Shown piece by piece: positions 29,090 through 37,083 of a DNA stretch of 50,280 nucleotides; positions within the stretch are counted from its first letter, which is position 1; the number at the start of each line of letters is the position of its first letter. Under the pieces are notes generated by a model. That model ran no database searches. It saw nothing but the letters and a program-made list of their open reading frames with translations, and was not told where the DNA came from. The stretch lies in the NCBI GenBank assembly GCA_028689875.1, contig JAQVCG010000006.1:1-50280 (forward strand), written 5' to 3'. The DNA comes from Candidatus Rifleibacteriota bacterium (GTDB lineage: Bacteria; Muiribacteriota; Ozemobacteria; Ozemobacterales; Ozemobacteraceae). A program made the position numbers and the translations under genes.

Positions 29090-29107
29090 GTTTTAAGAAA
29101 GAAACTT

Positions 29108-29140
29108 CTCAGAAACCCGGCAAATTGCCCGGTTTCTGAG
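29108..29140 (+). terminator. Strong hairpin after gyrA without a T-run
   Basis: A 14-pair stem with a single C-C mismatch (arms 29108-29121 and 29127-29140, loop AAATT) follows gyrA by 18 bases. It is not followed by a proper T-tract (ATTTAACC), so it may be a leaky terminator or an RNA-stabilising hairpin. ftsB starts only 13 bases later. Confidence 0.55.
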
Positions 29141-29153
29141 ATTTAACCAAAAT

Positions 29154-29492
29154 ATGAGCGAAGAACTTAAAAAGACCAGGCAAAAAAGAGTTAGATTTTC
29201 GGCAGAAATAATGTTTCTGTTAACTGCAGTTTTTTGTACTGCGCTGTCTATAACCTATTTGGTAAGATATAACAATATAGCGGCTCTTGAATTGCGTGAA
29301 AGAGAATTAAAAAGCCGCATAGAAGAGCTTGAGCGCGATAATCGTCAACTAAAGGCAAGTTTAGAAACCTACTCAACCCCCGAAGGAATCGAAAGATTGG
29401 CTCGCGAGCGTTTAGGACTTGTAAAGCCTGAGGAATTGGTAATTTACACGGTAAACAACAAAAACGAGCCTACCGATGCTAACCCCGAATGA
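29154..29492 (+). CDS. ftsB: FtsB/DivIC-family septum formation initiator
   Basis: A 112-residue bitopic protein: basic cytoplasmic start, one transmembrane helix (about residues 18-38) and a leucine-type coiled coil (ELRERELKSRIEELERDNRQLKASLE). The conserved tail EGIERLARERLGLVKPEELVIY is diagnostic of FtsB/DivIC. It acts at the division septum with FtsL and FtsQ (DivIB). The ribosome site is weak; the ATG lies shortly after the gyrA hairpin, so translation may depend on that structure. The next gene follows after 26 bases. Confidence 0.85.
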   Translation: MSEELKKTRQKRVRFSAEIMFLLTAVFCTALSITYLVRYNNIAALELRERELKSRIEELERDNRQLKASLETYSTPEGIERLARERLGLVKPEELVIYTVNNKNEPTDANPE

Positions 29493-29518
29493 ATAATTTA
29501 ATTTTCACGGAATAACAC

Positions 29519-30766
29519 ATGAAAACACAGTACAGACTTGAGCTTTTTTCTTTACTCAGCTGTCTTTCTGATATAATGGACTGGATAAGTCCCGAATTAG
29601 ACAATCACCACAAACAAGTTGCAATGTTAGCTTATAAAATAGGCGAAGAACTTGATTTGTCATATGAAGATCAAAGCGAAATACTATGCGCCGCAATACT
29701 GCATGACATTGGTGCAATCTCTTTACTAGAACGCATTAAACTTTCTAAATTTGAACACACCAACCCTTCTAAACATGCTGAGGTTGGCTTCAGACTTCTT
29801 AAAATATTCAAGCCTCTCGAAAGCAGTGCTAAAATAGTAAGATATCACCACACTCCATATACTGAAAGTGGCTATGATGGCGAAGAAATTCCATTTGGCA
29901 GTAGAATTTTAATGGTTGCAGATCATATTTCGAGCTTAATAGATAAAAATAACGAAATATTAGGTCAAACTAATCGAATTACTGAACAAATTTGTTCAGG
30001 CTACAAAGTTTCATATGACCCAAAGGTAACAGAAGCCTATTTGAAATTGTCAAAAACCGAGGTCTTTTGGCTTGACGCGACTTCTCCCACAATTGATAGA
30101 CAGCTTAAACAAGTTACCCATATGCAAACGCTTGTTTTAGATAAAAATCACTTGCTCTCTTTTGCCAATTTTATCAGACGAATCATCGACTTCAGAAGTC
30201 AATTTACAGCCACCCACTCTTCAGGTGTTTCGGCGGTTGCAGAAGAAATTGGCAGACTAAAAGGTTTAAGCGATCACGATTGTTTCGAACTAAAGGTTGC
30301 GGGTTATCTTCACGACTTAGGCAAGCTTGCAATTCCCAAAGAAATTCTTGAAAAACCCGACAAATTAACACCTGAAGAATTTAATTTTATGCGTGCCCAC
30401 ACATTTTACACATACCGTACCCTTGAAAGCGTAGAAGATTTAGCTCAAATTAATAAATACGGCTCTTTTCATCACGAACACCTAGACGGAAACGGGTACC
30501 CTTTTAAAATAAATGCATCAGAATTGTCTATTGGCTCAAGAATAATGGCTATAGCTGATGTTTTTACGGCGATTACGGAAGACAGGCCGTACCGCAAAGG
30601 AATGAAAAACCCCATGATTGTACTAGACGGCATGATTGAGCACAAATTGGATAAAGAGATAGTCAATCTGGTAAAAGATAATCTGGAACAGATAAACGAA
30701 GTCAGAATATCTGCACAACAAAAATCTATCGAAGAGTACGAAGAATTCATACAAAAAATTATTTGA
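29519..30766 (+). CDS. Tandem HD-domain protein with C-terminal HD-GYP, putative c-di-GMP phosphodiesterase
   Basis: This 415-residue soluble protein carries two HD phosphohydrolase domains. The N-terminal one keeps H30/H31, H62-D63 (LHDIGAI) and H110-H111. The C-terminal one is HD-GYP, with H265-D266 (YLHDLGKLAIPKE) and HHEHLDGNGYP (318-328), followed by ADVFTAITEDRPYRKG. HD-GYP enzymes hydrolyse cyclic di-GMP, which sets the balance of motility and surface life. No receiver or membrane segment is present, so the first HD domain may be the regulatory half. It precedes the tRNA cluster. Confidence 0.85.
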   Translation: MKTQYRLELFSLLSCLSDIMDWISPELDNHHKQVAMLAYKIGEELDLSYEDQSEILCAAILHDIGAISLLERIKLSKFEHTNPSKHAEVGFRLLKIFKPLESSAKIVRYHHTPYTESGYDGEEIPFGSRILMVADHISSLIDKNNEILGQTNRITEQICSGYKVSYDPKVTEAYLKLSKTEVFWLDATSPTIDRQLKQVTHMQTLVLDKNHLLSFANFIRRIIDFRSQFTATHSSGVSAVAEEIGRLKGLSDHDCFELKVAGYLHDLGKLAIPKEILEKPDKLTPEEFNFMRAHTFYTYRTLESVEDLAQINKYGSFHHEHLDGNGYPFKINASELSIGSRIMAIADVFTAITEDRPYRKGMKNPMIVLDGMIEHKLDKEIVNLVKDNLEQINEVRISAQQKSIEEYEEFIQKII

Positions 30767-30791
30767 TTTTTTTCTTCTATTATGTTAGACT
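30763..30791 (+). promoter_or_regulatory. Putative promoter of the tRNA cluster
   Basis: TTGATT (30763-30768), a 17-base spacer and TAGACT (30786-30791) end 11 bases before the first tRNA. Confidence 0.5.
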
Positions 30792-30802
30792 TTCAGAACA
30801 CT

Positions 30803-30885
30803 GGAGGAATGGCCGAGTGGTCGAAGGCGGCGGTCTTGAAAACCGTTGAGCGAAAGTTCCGTGGGTTCGAATCCTACTTCCTCCG
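30803..30885 (+). tRNA. tRNA-Ser(UGA)
   Basis: A complete class II cloverleaf. Acceptor GGAGGAA pairs with TTCCTCC, and the anticodon loop CTTGAAA has TGA at 30837-30839. There is a long variable arm, a T arm with GTTCGAATC, and discriminator G. CCA is not encoded. Confidence 0.95.
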
Positions 30886-30897
30886 TAGAACATCTCA

Positions 30898-30986
30898 GGA
30901 GAGATGGGTGAGTGGCTTAAACCAACAGTTTGCTAAACTGTCGTATTGGGTAACTGGTACCGGGGGTTCGAATCCCCCTCTCTCCG
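30898..30986 (+). tRNA. tRNA-Ser(GCU)
   Basis: Acceptor GGAGAGA pairs with TCTCTCC. The anticodon stem is ACAGT/ACTGT with loop TTGCTAA (GCT at 30932-30934). There is a long variable arm and discriminator G. CCA is not encoded. Confidence 0.95.
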
Positions 30987-30993
30987 AGGCACT

Positions 30994-31068
30994 GCGCCCG
31001 TAGCTCAGTTTGGATAGAGCACCAGATTGCGGATCTGGTGGCCAGAGGTTCGAGTCCTCTCGGGCGCG
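30994..31068 (+). tRNA. tRNA-Arg(GCG)
   Basis: Acceptor GCGCCCG pairs with CGGGCGC, and the anticodon stem is CCAGA/TCTGG with loop TTGCGGA, so the anticodon is GCG (31029-31031). Bacteria normally read CGU/CGC with tRNA-Arg(ACG) deaminated to ICG, so a GCG anticodon is unusual. Discriminator G; CCA not encoded. It begins 7 bases after tRNA-Ser(GCU). Confidence 0.92.
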
Positions 31069-31075
31069 TTTTATC

Positions 31076-31107
31076 AACACAGATTATAATAATCTGTGTT
31101 TGTTTTT
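31076..31107 (+). terminator. Rho-independent terminator between tRNA-Arg and tRNA-Ser(GGA)
   Basis: A perfect 11-pair stem (31076-31086 with 31090-31100), a 3-base loop and a T-rich tail (TGTTTTT). A TATAAT at 31085-31090 spans the loop, so the same DNA could also supply a -10 box for the next tRNA. Confidence 0.7.
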
Positions 31108-31110
31108 AAT

Positions 31111-31198
31111 GGAAAGGTGGCCGAGTTGGTTTAAGGCGCACGCCTGGAAAGCGTGTGTGGGGCTCCCTCCACCGCGGGTTCAAATCCCGCCCTTTCCG
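31111..31198 (+). tRNA. tRNA-Ser(GGA)
   Basis: Acceptor GGAAAGG pairs with CCTTTCC. The anticodon stem is CACGC/GCGTG with loop CTGGAAA (GGA at 31146-31148). There is a long variable arm, a T arm with GGTTCAAATC, and discriminator G. CCA is not encoded. The SRP RNA begins about 2 bases later. Confidence 0.95.
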
Positions 31199-31200
31199 TT

Positions 31201-31466
<266 letters not shown>

Positions 31467-31479
31467 TAATTTAATGATA

Positions 31480-31507
31480 AAAGCACTGCCAACAGGCGGT
31501 GCTTTTT
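31480..31507 (+). terminator. Rho-independent terminator of ffs
   Basis: A stem of 10-11 pairs (AAGCACTGCC, 31481-31490, with GGCGGTGCTT, 31495-31504), loop AACA, followed by a run of T. Confidence 0.9.
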
Positions 31508-31509
31508 CG

Positions 31510-31539
31510 TTGCTAATTGATACCTATAAATGTTAGAAT
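31510..31539 (+). promoter_or_regulatory. Putative dnaX promoter
   Basis: TTGCTA (31510-31515), an 18-base spacer and TAGAAT (31534-31539). A strong GGAGG ribosome site follows before the ATG at 31567. Confidence 0.5.
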
Positions 31540-31566
31540 CGGTTTCAAGCAATTTGGAGGCATTAA

Positions 31567-33315
31567 ATGAACGCTCCCCAGCGACAAAACCTTTACCGCA
31601 AATACCGTCCGCAGCGTTTTTCTGAACTTGCCGGACAAGAACATATTTCAAGAACCATACAATCAGCGGTTTCAACTGACCGTATAGCTCATGCCTACAT
31701 GTTTTCAGGTCCTCGAGGCACAGGTAAAACATCATCTGCACGTTTATTAGCAAAAATTTTAAACTGCCTCGATTTAAAAAAAGATTCAAACGGCCTTTCT
31801 GATTGCTGCGGCGTTTGCAACAACTGCAAACGCATCGAAGAAATGAACTTCATGGACATCATCGAAATTGACGCAGCGAGCAACAATGGTGTTGAAGACA
31901 TTCGTCAGATGCGTGAAAAGGTTAAATATCGCCCCGCCGAAGGCAAATACAAAATTTACATCATCGACGAAGTGCACATGCTTTCGGGCTCGGCCTTCAA
32001 CGCTTTTTTGAAAACTCTTGAAGAACCACCTCCCAATGTCATTTTCGTACTTGCCACCACCGACCCTCAAAAGGTTCCGGCCACAATCATATCAAGGTGC
32101 CAATGTTTTGATTTTCATTCGGTTTCGCGCGCAACCATTCAAACGCGCCTTGCAGAAATCGTAGCTCAAGAACGTAAAGAAGGCGATTTTCCCGATTTTC
32201 AGTCCGAAGCCTTGTCAGCAATTGCCGAAAGCGCACAGGGCGGTTTTCGCGACGCCTTAAGTTTATTAGACCAAATTTCATCTTCTGCAATAGCTGAAAC
32301 CATAACCTTAGATCAAGTTCTCGAAATGACTCGCAGACTGGGCCATTCAGTTTTAAGGGAAATAGGCACCGCAGTTTTCACAAAAAAACCGGCCGCCGTG
32401 ATTAAAACAGTGAATGACCTGTTTTTCAGAGGCTATGAACCCATGACAATAGCCCGTGACTTACTCGAATATTTCAGATGCTGCATGATTTTAAAAATTG
32501 ATGCTCAGGCTAATCAGGTATTAGAGCTTCCACAAGAACACATAAACGAAATAACTCAACAAATTGCAAGTCTTTCGCATAAGTATCTGATTACAGTTGT
32601 AAGCCGCGTAGAAAAAATATTAGGTGCGCTCAAAAGCTCTTTTCAAGCAAAAATCTTACTTGAAGCAGAGTTAATAAAACTTGCCTTAGGTGACGAAATT
32701 TATACTCCTGAAGTCTTAGAAAAACGCATAGAAAAGCTTGAACAACAAATATCGGTTTTGAAACGCTTAGGCACAAACTCACCAGCCACAAGCTATGCAA
32801 GGCCCGAACCGGCACGTGCAGCAACCTCATCAAGCATTTCATCAGCAAAGCCCGCCTCAGCGCCTGCGCGAGAAAACACTTACAGAAACCCACCTCTTGA
32901 AACTCCTCAGAATGTTATTCAAAAGGCGCACCCTTTTGCAGACTTTAAAAAAGCAGTAATGGAAAGATCCAGCATCTGCCACGCACTTTTAGCAACAGCA
33001 CAGTATAAAAAACCTGAAAACGGCGTATTTAAAATTATTTTAGACCACTCCTTTTCAAAAGAAAAACTTTGCGAAGAAAAGAATCTATCTATATTAATAG
33101 AAGCCGCTAAAGCCGTTTACAAAGATATCACAACAGTTTTACCAATGGTGGCAAATGAAGATTCAACGGGTGCCGCTAAGTCTGCCAAAGTCGTAGACTA
33201 CGAAGCAGAAATAAAAAAAATGGATGAAAACACTCGAAAAAGGCTTCTTGCAAAACCGGAATTTGCATCAGCAATCGAAGTTTTTGAACCCGAAATAATA
33301 GACGTAGCAAAGTAA
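31567..33315 (+). CDS. dnaX: DNA polymerase III subunits gamma/tau
   Basis: This 582-residue clamp-loader ATPase has a short N-terminus (LYRKYRPQRFSELAGQEHI), Walker A GPRGTGKT (48-55), a zinc-binding module (C67, C80/81, C84, C87), Walker B with DEVH (134-137) and a sensor SRC motif (IISRCQCFDF). Then come the lid and domain III (to about 380) and a Ser/Ala/Pro-rich linker (about 400-440). The C-terminal tau-like part is shorter than in E. coli tau. GGAGG lies 6 bases before the ATG. A perfect terminator follows the stop, so the gene is likely monocistronic, although recR often follows dnaX in other bacteria. Confidence 0.93.
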   Translation: MNAPQRQNLYRKYRPQRFSELAGQEHISRTIQSAVSTDRIAHAYMFSGPRGTGKTSSARLLAKILNCLDLKKDSNGLSDCCGVCNNCKRIEEMNFMDIIEIDAASNNGVEDIRQMREKVKYRPAEGKYKIYIIDEVHMLSGSAFNAFLKTLEEPPPNVIFVLATTDPQKVPATIISRCQCFDFHSVSRATIQTRLAEIVAQERKEGDFPDFQSEALSAIAESAQGGFRDALSLLDQISSSAIAETITLDQVLEMTRRLGHSVLREIGTAVFTKKPAAVIKTVNDLFFRGYEPMTIARDLLEYFRCCMILKIDAQANQVLELPQEHINEITQQIASLSHKYLITVVSRVEKILGALKSSFQAKILLEAELIKLALGDEIYTPEVLEKRIEKLEQQISVLKRLGTNSPATSYARPEPARAATSSSISSAKPASAPARENTYRNPPLETPQNVIQKAHPFADFKKAVMERSSICHALLATAQYKKPENGVFKIILDHSFSKEKLCEEKNLSILIEAAKAVYKDITTVLPMVANEDSTGAAKSAKVVDYEAEIKKMDENTRKRLLAKPEFASAIEVFEPEIIDVAK

Positions 33316-33343
33316 TCAGCAAATCTATCAGCTTTATGATAAC

Positions 33344-33385
33344 ACGAGTGGTTTAAAAAAAAATTAAACCACTCGTTTGTTTTTT
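33344..33385 (+). terminator. Rho-independent terminator of dnaX
   Basis: A perfect 13-pair stem (33344-33356 with 33364-33376), a loop of seven A, and a T-rich tail. Confidence 0.93.
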
Positions 33386-33452
33386 CATACAACAAATTAT
33401 CACATTCAAAGCGCTTGCATCAAGGGTTTTACAATTAGCAATTTTTTGATAC

Positions 33453-33531
33453 TTATGTACACAAAAAGAAAGTGGAAAATGTGGAAAACTATGGGGATAA
33501 GCAGTATCAGCTATTTGAACCTTGTGGAAAA
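33453..33531. other. Cluster of DnaA-box-like sites, candidate origin or DnaA target
   Basis: Three 9-mers differ by one base from TGTGGATAA, the complement of TTATCCACA: 33480-33488, 33492-33500 and 33523-33531. A fourth (33471-33479, two mismatches) directly abuts the first, and a fifth in the opposite orientation lies at 33453-33461 (two mismatches). The four in the same orientation sit within 61 bases. They lie in a gene-free stretch of about 425 bases between dnaX and the next gene, followed by a very AT-rich segment (33600-33700). Gyrase, dciA and remB genes are near, as around many origins. Confidence 0.5.
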
Positions 33532-33548
33532 GAAAATTCCATACCCTC

Positions 33549-33576
33549 TTGACAATCCTTTTGAAGTACGCATAAA
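33549..33576 (+). promoter_or_regulatory. Possible promoter inside the dnaX-downstream gap
   Basis: A perfect TTGACA (33549-33554), 16-base spacer and CATAAA (33571-33576, 4 of 6). If used, the downstream gene would have a leader of about 160 bases. A perfect TATAAT also occurs at 33681-33686 without a matching -35. Confidence 0.35.
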
Positions 33577-33740
33577 GAGGCAATGTCAGCTAAGCACTCA
33601 TTTTTATCAATGACAAGTTTTTTTTAAACCTTTTAGAAAAATTATGCGTATATAAAGTATCGGGTTTGTAAATAATTATGTATAATCAACTTATATCATT
33701 ATGTGTACCGACTTGTTTTTTGCTTTTAAGGAGTAATATT

Positions 33741-35114
33741 TTGAAAAAGCTAAATTTTGCCTTATTATTCGTCTTTGCCATATTGCTTTTGGGCTTTTCT
33801 CCTTCTGTTTCAGAAGCAGCTCAATTTGATTTTTACTACCAGGTAGTCACCGACGTAGAAGACTTAAACACAGAAATATCTGACAACGACAGTTGGTGGG
33901 AAAAAGCGAAGAAAACCGTTAAAAAGGGTGTTAACACCGTAAAACGCACCTGGGAAAAAAATGTTACCCGCGTATACGCTCTTGACGAAGGCGATTTCAA
34001 ATGGTATTCCGGCGAAGACAAAAATTTGGCCTACAAAGTAAAACGCGTAAAAGTCAAAGATGAAGCCCATTTATTGCAATTAATGGGTGTAAAAAGCGAA
34101 AACGAGCTTTCAAACAGCCAAAAAGCTATGCTCGAAGTTTACCGCTCATCAAAAAGCGATGCTATAGCCGAACGCGCACAATATGATTATAACAAGCGAA
34201 TAGGCGTTATACTAACCGACTCTACCGGCGTTGATCTTGAATACACTGCCGCAGACGGTACAAAAAAAACCGTAGCAAAAGAAGATTACTCAAAAGACTT
34301 TTGGTCTTGGTCAAACGGCACAACCATACACATGGCAACCCACAATTATACAGGCTCAAATGCCCCCGAAAACGCCAGATCAACTTTTTTACATGAATAC
34401 TGCCATGCCATCGACAGAACTATAAAAGAATTCATTAAGCCATACGGCAAAGACGGTTCACACTACGGAAGCGAAAAAACGAACAATCGTGCAGCTTTTG
34501 TAGAAGGCTGGGCCGAATACAACGAAATGCTTGAATCAGAAAGCGAAGCACGGAGTTACCAAAGCGCAATGGATCCCATCATGATCGAGCTTAGCGACAA
34601 AGAAGGCAAAAAAGCTCTCGAAGACTCCAGCCGCAACACTTATCAAAACAGCAAATCTGTATACGAATATGTAGACCCCAAAACTCTCACGGGTGAAGAA
34701 CTTTTTGAATGCGAAGCATATAATGCAAACATTATGTATCGCATAGCCACCGAAATACCTGACGGCAGAAACAAAATATACGAAGCTTTTACTTCTACTC
34801 GCTGGATGCTGTTCCGTGATTTAAAAACTCTCGTTAAACGTATTTGCAAAGACAACCCCGAAGACATTGCCGCAATCGGAAAAATCGTTGACGAACTTAC
34901 TTATGGCAAACTTTCAGACAAAGAAATGAAAAAAGTTATAGGCAATTCAGACGAAGCAAAAGCGTTCTTAGAAGACCGTGCAGCCGGATATCCCTCAACA
35001 GAAGAAGAGTCTGAGCAAAATACTGTGGGCACTGAACTCGAAAGAACCGGCAGCGATGCGTCTGAACTTACCGGCACTACAGAAGAAAGCGGCAATATAT
35101 TTAATATTCAATAA
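33741..35114 (+). CDS. Secreted putative zinc metalloprotease (HExxH)
   Basis: A protein of about 457 residues. The start is TTG at 33741, fixed by AAGGAG at 33728-33733; an upstream in-frame ATG at 33678 lacks a ribosome site. A signal peptide (KKLNFALLFVFAILLLGF...SEAAQ) is clear. At residues 218-222 the zinc motif HEYCH occurs in STFLHEYCHAIDRT, and about 35 residues on EGWAEY offers a glutamate as third ligand, the gluzincin arrangement. The mature N-terminal part is Lys/Trp-rich; the C-terminus is acidic and Ser/Thr/Glu-rich. I do not recognise the family beyond the HExxH superfamily. A bidirectional terminator follows. Confidence 0.75.
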   Translation: MKKLNFALLFVFAILLLGFSPSVSEAAQFDFYYQVVTDVEDLNTEISDNDSWWEKAKKTVKKGVNTVKRTWEKNVTRVYALDEGDFKWYSGEDKNLAYKVKRVKVKDEAHLLQLMGVKSENELSNSQKAMLEVYRSSKSDAIAERAQYDYNKRIGVILTDSTGVDLEYTAADGTKKTVAKEDYSKDFWSWSNGTTIHMATHNYTGSNAPENARSTFLHEYCHAIDRTIKEFIKPYGKDGSHYGSEKTNNRAAFVEGWAEYNEMLESESEARSYQSAMDPIMIELSDKEGKKALEDSSRNTYQNSKSVYEYVDPKTLTGEELFECEAYNANIMYRIATEIPDGRNKIYEAFTSTRWMLFRDLKTLVKRICKDNPEDIAAIGKIVDELTYGKLSDKEMKKVIGNSDEAKAFLEDRAAGYPSTEEESEQNTVGTELERTGSDASELTGTTEESGNIFNIQ

Positions 35115-35128
35115 TTTGCAAGCATAAC

Positions 35129-35161
35129 AAAAAAGCCATTTCGTATGAAATGGCTTTTTTT
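35129..35161 (+). terminator. Bidirectional rho-independent terminator
   Basis: An A6-GCCATTTC / GAAATGGC-T7 hairpin with loop GTAT. It serves the metalloprotease gene on the plus strand and the methyltransferase gene (stop at 35172) on the minus strand. Confidence 0.93.
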
Positions 35162-35171
35162 ATTTGTGTTT

Positions 35172-35783
35172 TTACAGAGATTTTAGAACGAAGGTTATCC
35201 ACCAGACGCCTTCGCGCTCAAGTTTATCTGGCTCGGGGTCTCCGGCTATAGCTTCATAGCCGCATTCGTTGAAAATACGTATCCATTGCTGTGTTTCACG
35301 CAAATGAAAAACTCTGTTATGAATATCGACACCTGCATCACTTACATCAGGGCGACAAGCCGGCACAGAAGCCAGTCCTTTGCCGCCTTTTTTGGTTATG
35401 CGCTTTAATTCTTGTAAAATAAGTTTAAGCTCATCTTCAGAGAAATGCATAAAGCAGGCAACCGAAAAGAAGCCGTCGAAAAAACCCGGTTCGAAATCGA
35501 GTTTTTGAGGCAAAACAGCAAAAATAAGGCGGCCAGAAAGCTCGGGGTGAATTTTTGGAATCTCAGTTAGCAGGTTTGCGGAGCCGTCTAGTGCCCACAC
35601 ATCGTATCCGTCGGCAACGGCTCTTGCTGCATCTCTGCCGGAACCGCAGCCCAGTTCTAATATTTTAGAACCGGGTTTAAGTTCTTTTTTGAATGTTTCA
35701 TGAAAAGAATCAAGTTTTACCGAGTCATGTTTTTCACAAAACTCTTTTGCGTTCTTATCATAAAATTCAATGGTCTGGTTCAT
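35172..35783 (-). CDS. Class I SAM-dependent methyltransferase
   Basis: A protein of about 203 residues with the SAM-binding motif ILELGCGSGRDAARAVADGYDVWALDGS, given here as ILELGCGSGRDAARA plus the acidic D at the end of strand 2, and a FFSVACFMHFSEDEL motif IV region. It resembles small TehB/UbiE-type enzymes; the substrate is unknown. An in-frame GTG at 35792 would overlap the ackA stop. The ATG at 35783, one base after that stop, is more likely. The gene is co-transcribed downstream of ackA and ends at a shared terminator. Confidence 0.78.
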   Translation of the reverse strand: MNQTIEFYDKNAKEFCEKHDSVKLDSFHETFKKELKPGSKILELGCGSGRDAARAVADGYDVWALDGSANLLTEIPKIHPELSGRLIFAVLPQKLDFEPGFFDGFFSVACFMHFSEDELKLILQELKRITKKGGKGLASVPACRPDVSDAGVDIHNRVFHLRETQQWIRIFNECGYEAIAGDPEPDKLEREGVWWITFVLKSL

Positions 35784-35784
35784 T

Positions 35785-36993
35785 TTACGCACCGAATGCT
35801 AAATCGTATACGTCTATGGCTATTTGCAGTTCTTCGTTAGTCGGCACAACAAGAATGGTAACAGGTGAGTAAGGATGCGAAATAATCGTTTCTTTGCTCC
35901 TGATTCCTTTGTTTACTTCGTAATTAATCATGATTCCAAGATTTTCGAGACCTTTACAAATTGCTTCTCTGGATTCCCAGCCATTTTCACCGATTCCACC
36001 GGTGAAAACGAGAATGTCAACTTTATCAAGAGCGGCGCAGTAAGAACCAATATATCTTTTAATTCTGTATGTGAAAATATCTAAGGCTTCTTTTGCGTCT
36101 TTATTACCGGCTTCAGCTGCAGCTTCAACATCGCGCATGTCATTTGAAATGCCGGACAAGCCCAACAAGCCGCTTTTTTTATTCAGGATATTCATGACTT
36201 CTTCGATTGACATGCCTTTATTCATTAAATAGCCCAAAATTGCAGGGTCTAGGCTTCCTGATCTGGTGCCCATCATTAAGCCTTCTAATGGAGTAAAGCC
36301 CATAGAAGTATCAATGGATTTACCTTTTTCGATTGCTGTAATTGAAGCACCGTTGCCTAAATGACAAGTAATAATGTTAGTATTGGAAACGTCGCGTTTG
36401 CAGATTTCTAATGCTCTTGCAGAAACGTATCTATGACTTGTTCCGTGAAATCCGTATCTTCTGATTTTATAATCTTCATACATTTTTCTTGGAATTCCAT
36501 AAAGGAATGCGTGAGGCGGCATAGTCTGGTGAAATGCGGTATCAAATACGGCTACCTGTGGCAAATTGGGCATAAGTTCTTTTGCGACCCTGATACCGGT
36601 CAAGTTGGGCGGATTATGCAGCGGAGCTATATCGATACATTCTTCGATTGCTTTAATTACGGTGTCATCTATAATTACTGAAGATGCGTATTTATCGCCT
36701 CCGTGAACTACACGGTGACCGATTCCGTTAATTTCAGATATATTTTTGACAATTCCGGTGTCTTTGTCGGTAATGGCTTTAATTACCAATTCTAAGGCCT
36801 TTTTATGGTCTTCGATTTTTTCTTCAATTTTGTATTTTTGGCCTTTTACCTTTTGTTCCAAAATACCTTTTTCGTTGCCGATTCTTTCTACAATACCCTT
36901 TCCGAGGCTTTCTCTGCTTGGCATTTTAATAACATCATATTTTAACGATGAGCTGCCACAATTCAGAACCAGAATAATTTTGTCTTTTTCCAC
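35785..36993 (-). CDS. ackA: Acetate kinase
   Basis: This 402-residue enzyme interconverts acetyl-phosphate plus ADP with acetate plus ATP, the energy-yielding last step of acetate fermentation. Family motifs: LVLNCGSSSLKYDV at the N-terminus, GHRVVHGG, FDTAFHQTMPPHAFLYGIP, RRYGFHGTSHRYV, CHLGNGASI, GLMMGTRSGSLDP and FTGGIGENGWESR. All are intact and the length is typical. The start codon is GTG at 36993, with AAAGGAG about 10 bases upstream. The usual partner pta is not adjacent. Confidence 0.96.
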   Translation of the reverse strand: MEKDKIILVLNCGSSSLKYDVIKMPSRESLGKGIVERIGNEKGILEQKVKGQKYKIEEKIEDHKKALELVIKAITDKDTGIVKNISEINGIGHRVVHGGDKYASSVIIDDTVIKAIEECIDIAPLHNPPNLTGIRVAKELMPNLPQVAVFDTAFHQTMPPHAFLYGIPRKMYEDYKIRRYGFHGTSHRYVSARALEICKRDVSNTNIITCHLGNGASITAIEKGKSIDTSMGFTPLEGLMMGTRSGSLDPAILGYLMNKGMSIEEVMNILNKKSGLLGLSGISNDMRDVEAAAEAGNKDAKEALDIFTYRIKRYIGSYCAALDKVDILVFTGGIGENGWESREAICKGLENLGIMINYEVNKGIRSKETIISHPYSPVTILVVPTNEELQIAIDVYDLAFGA

Positions 36994-37083
36994 TACTTTA
37001 GGACTCCTTTTGAGTATTCTTTAGTGTTACAATCTATACATTATGTTTTAACACTTTAATCTAAAATTTCAAAGAGAATTATA

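Noticed and set aside
31770-31785. A-run (seven A) in dnaX that might be a frameshift site like that making gamma in E. coli
   Set aside because: It lies at about codon 70, far too early, with no following hairpin; a second A-run near 33210 is too close to the end to matter.
33377-33613. A 78-codon open frame in the dnaX-downstream gap
   Set aside because: It has no ribosome site, starts inside the terminator tail, and its composition reflects AT-rich DNA and the DnaA-box repeats.
33678-33740. ATG at 33678 as start of the metalloprotease
   Set aside because: It lacks a ribosome site and would put 21 extra residues before the signal peptide; TTG 33741 has a good AAGGAG.
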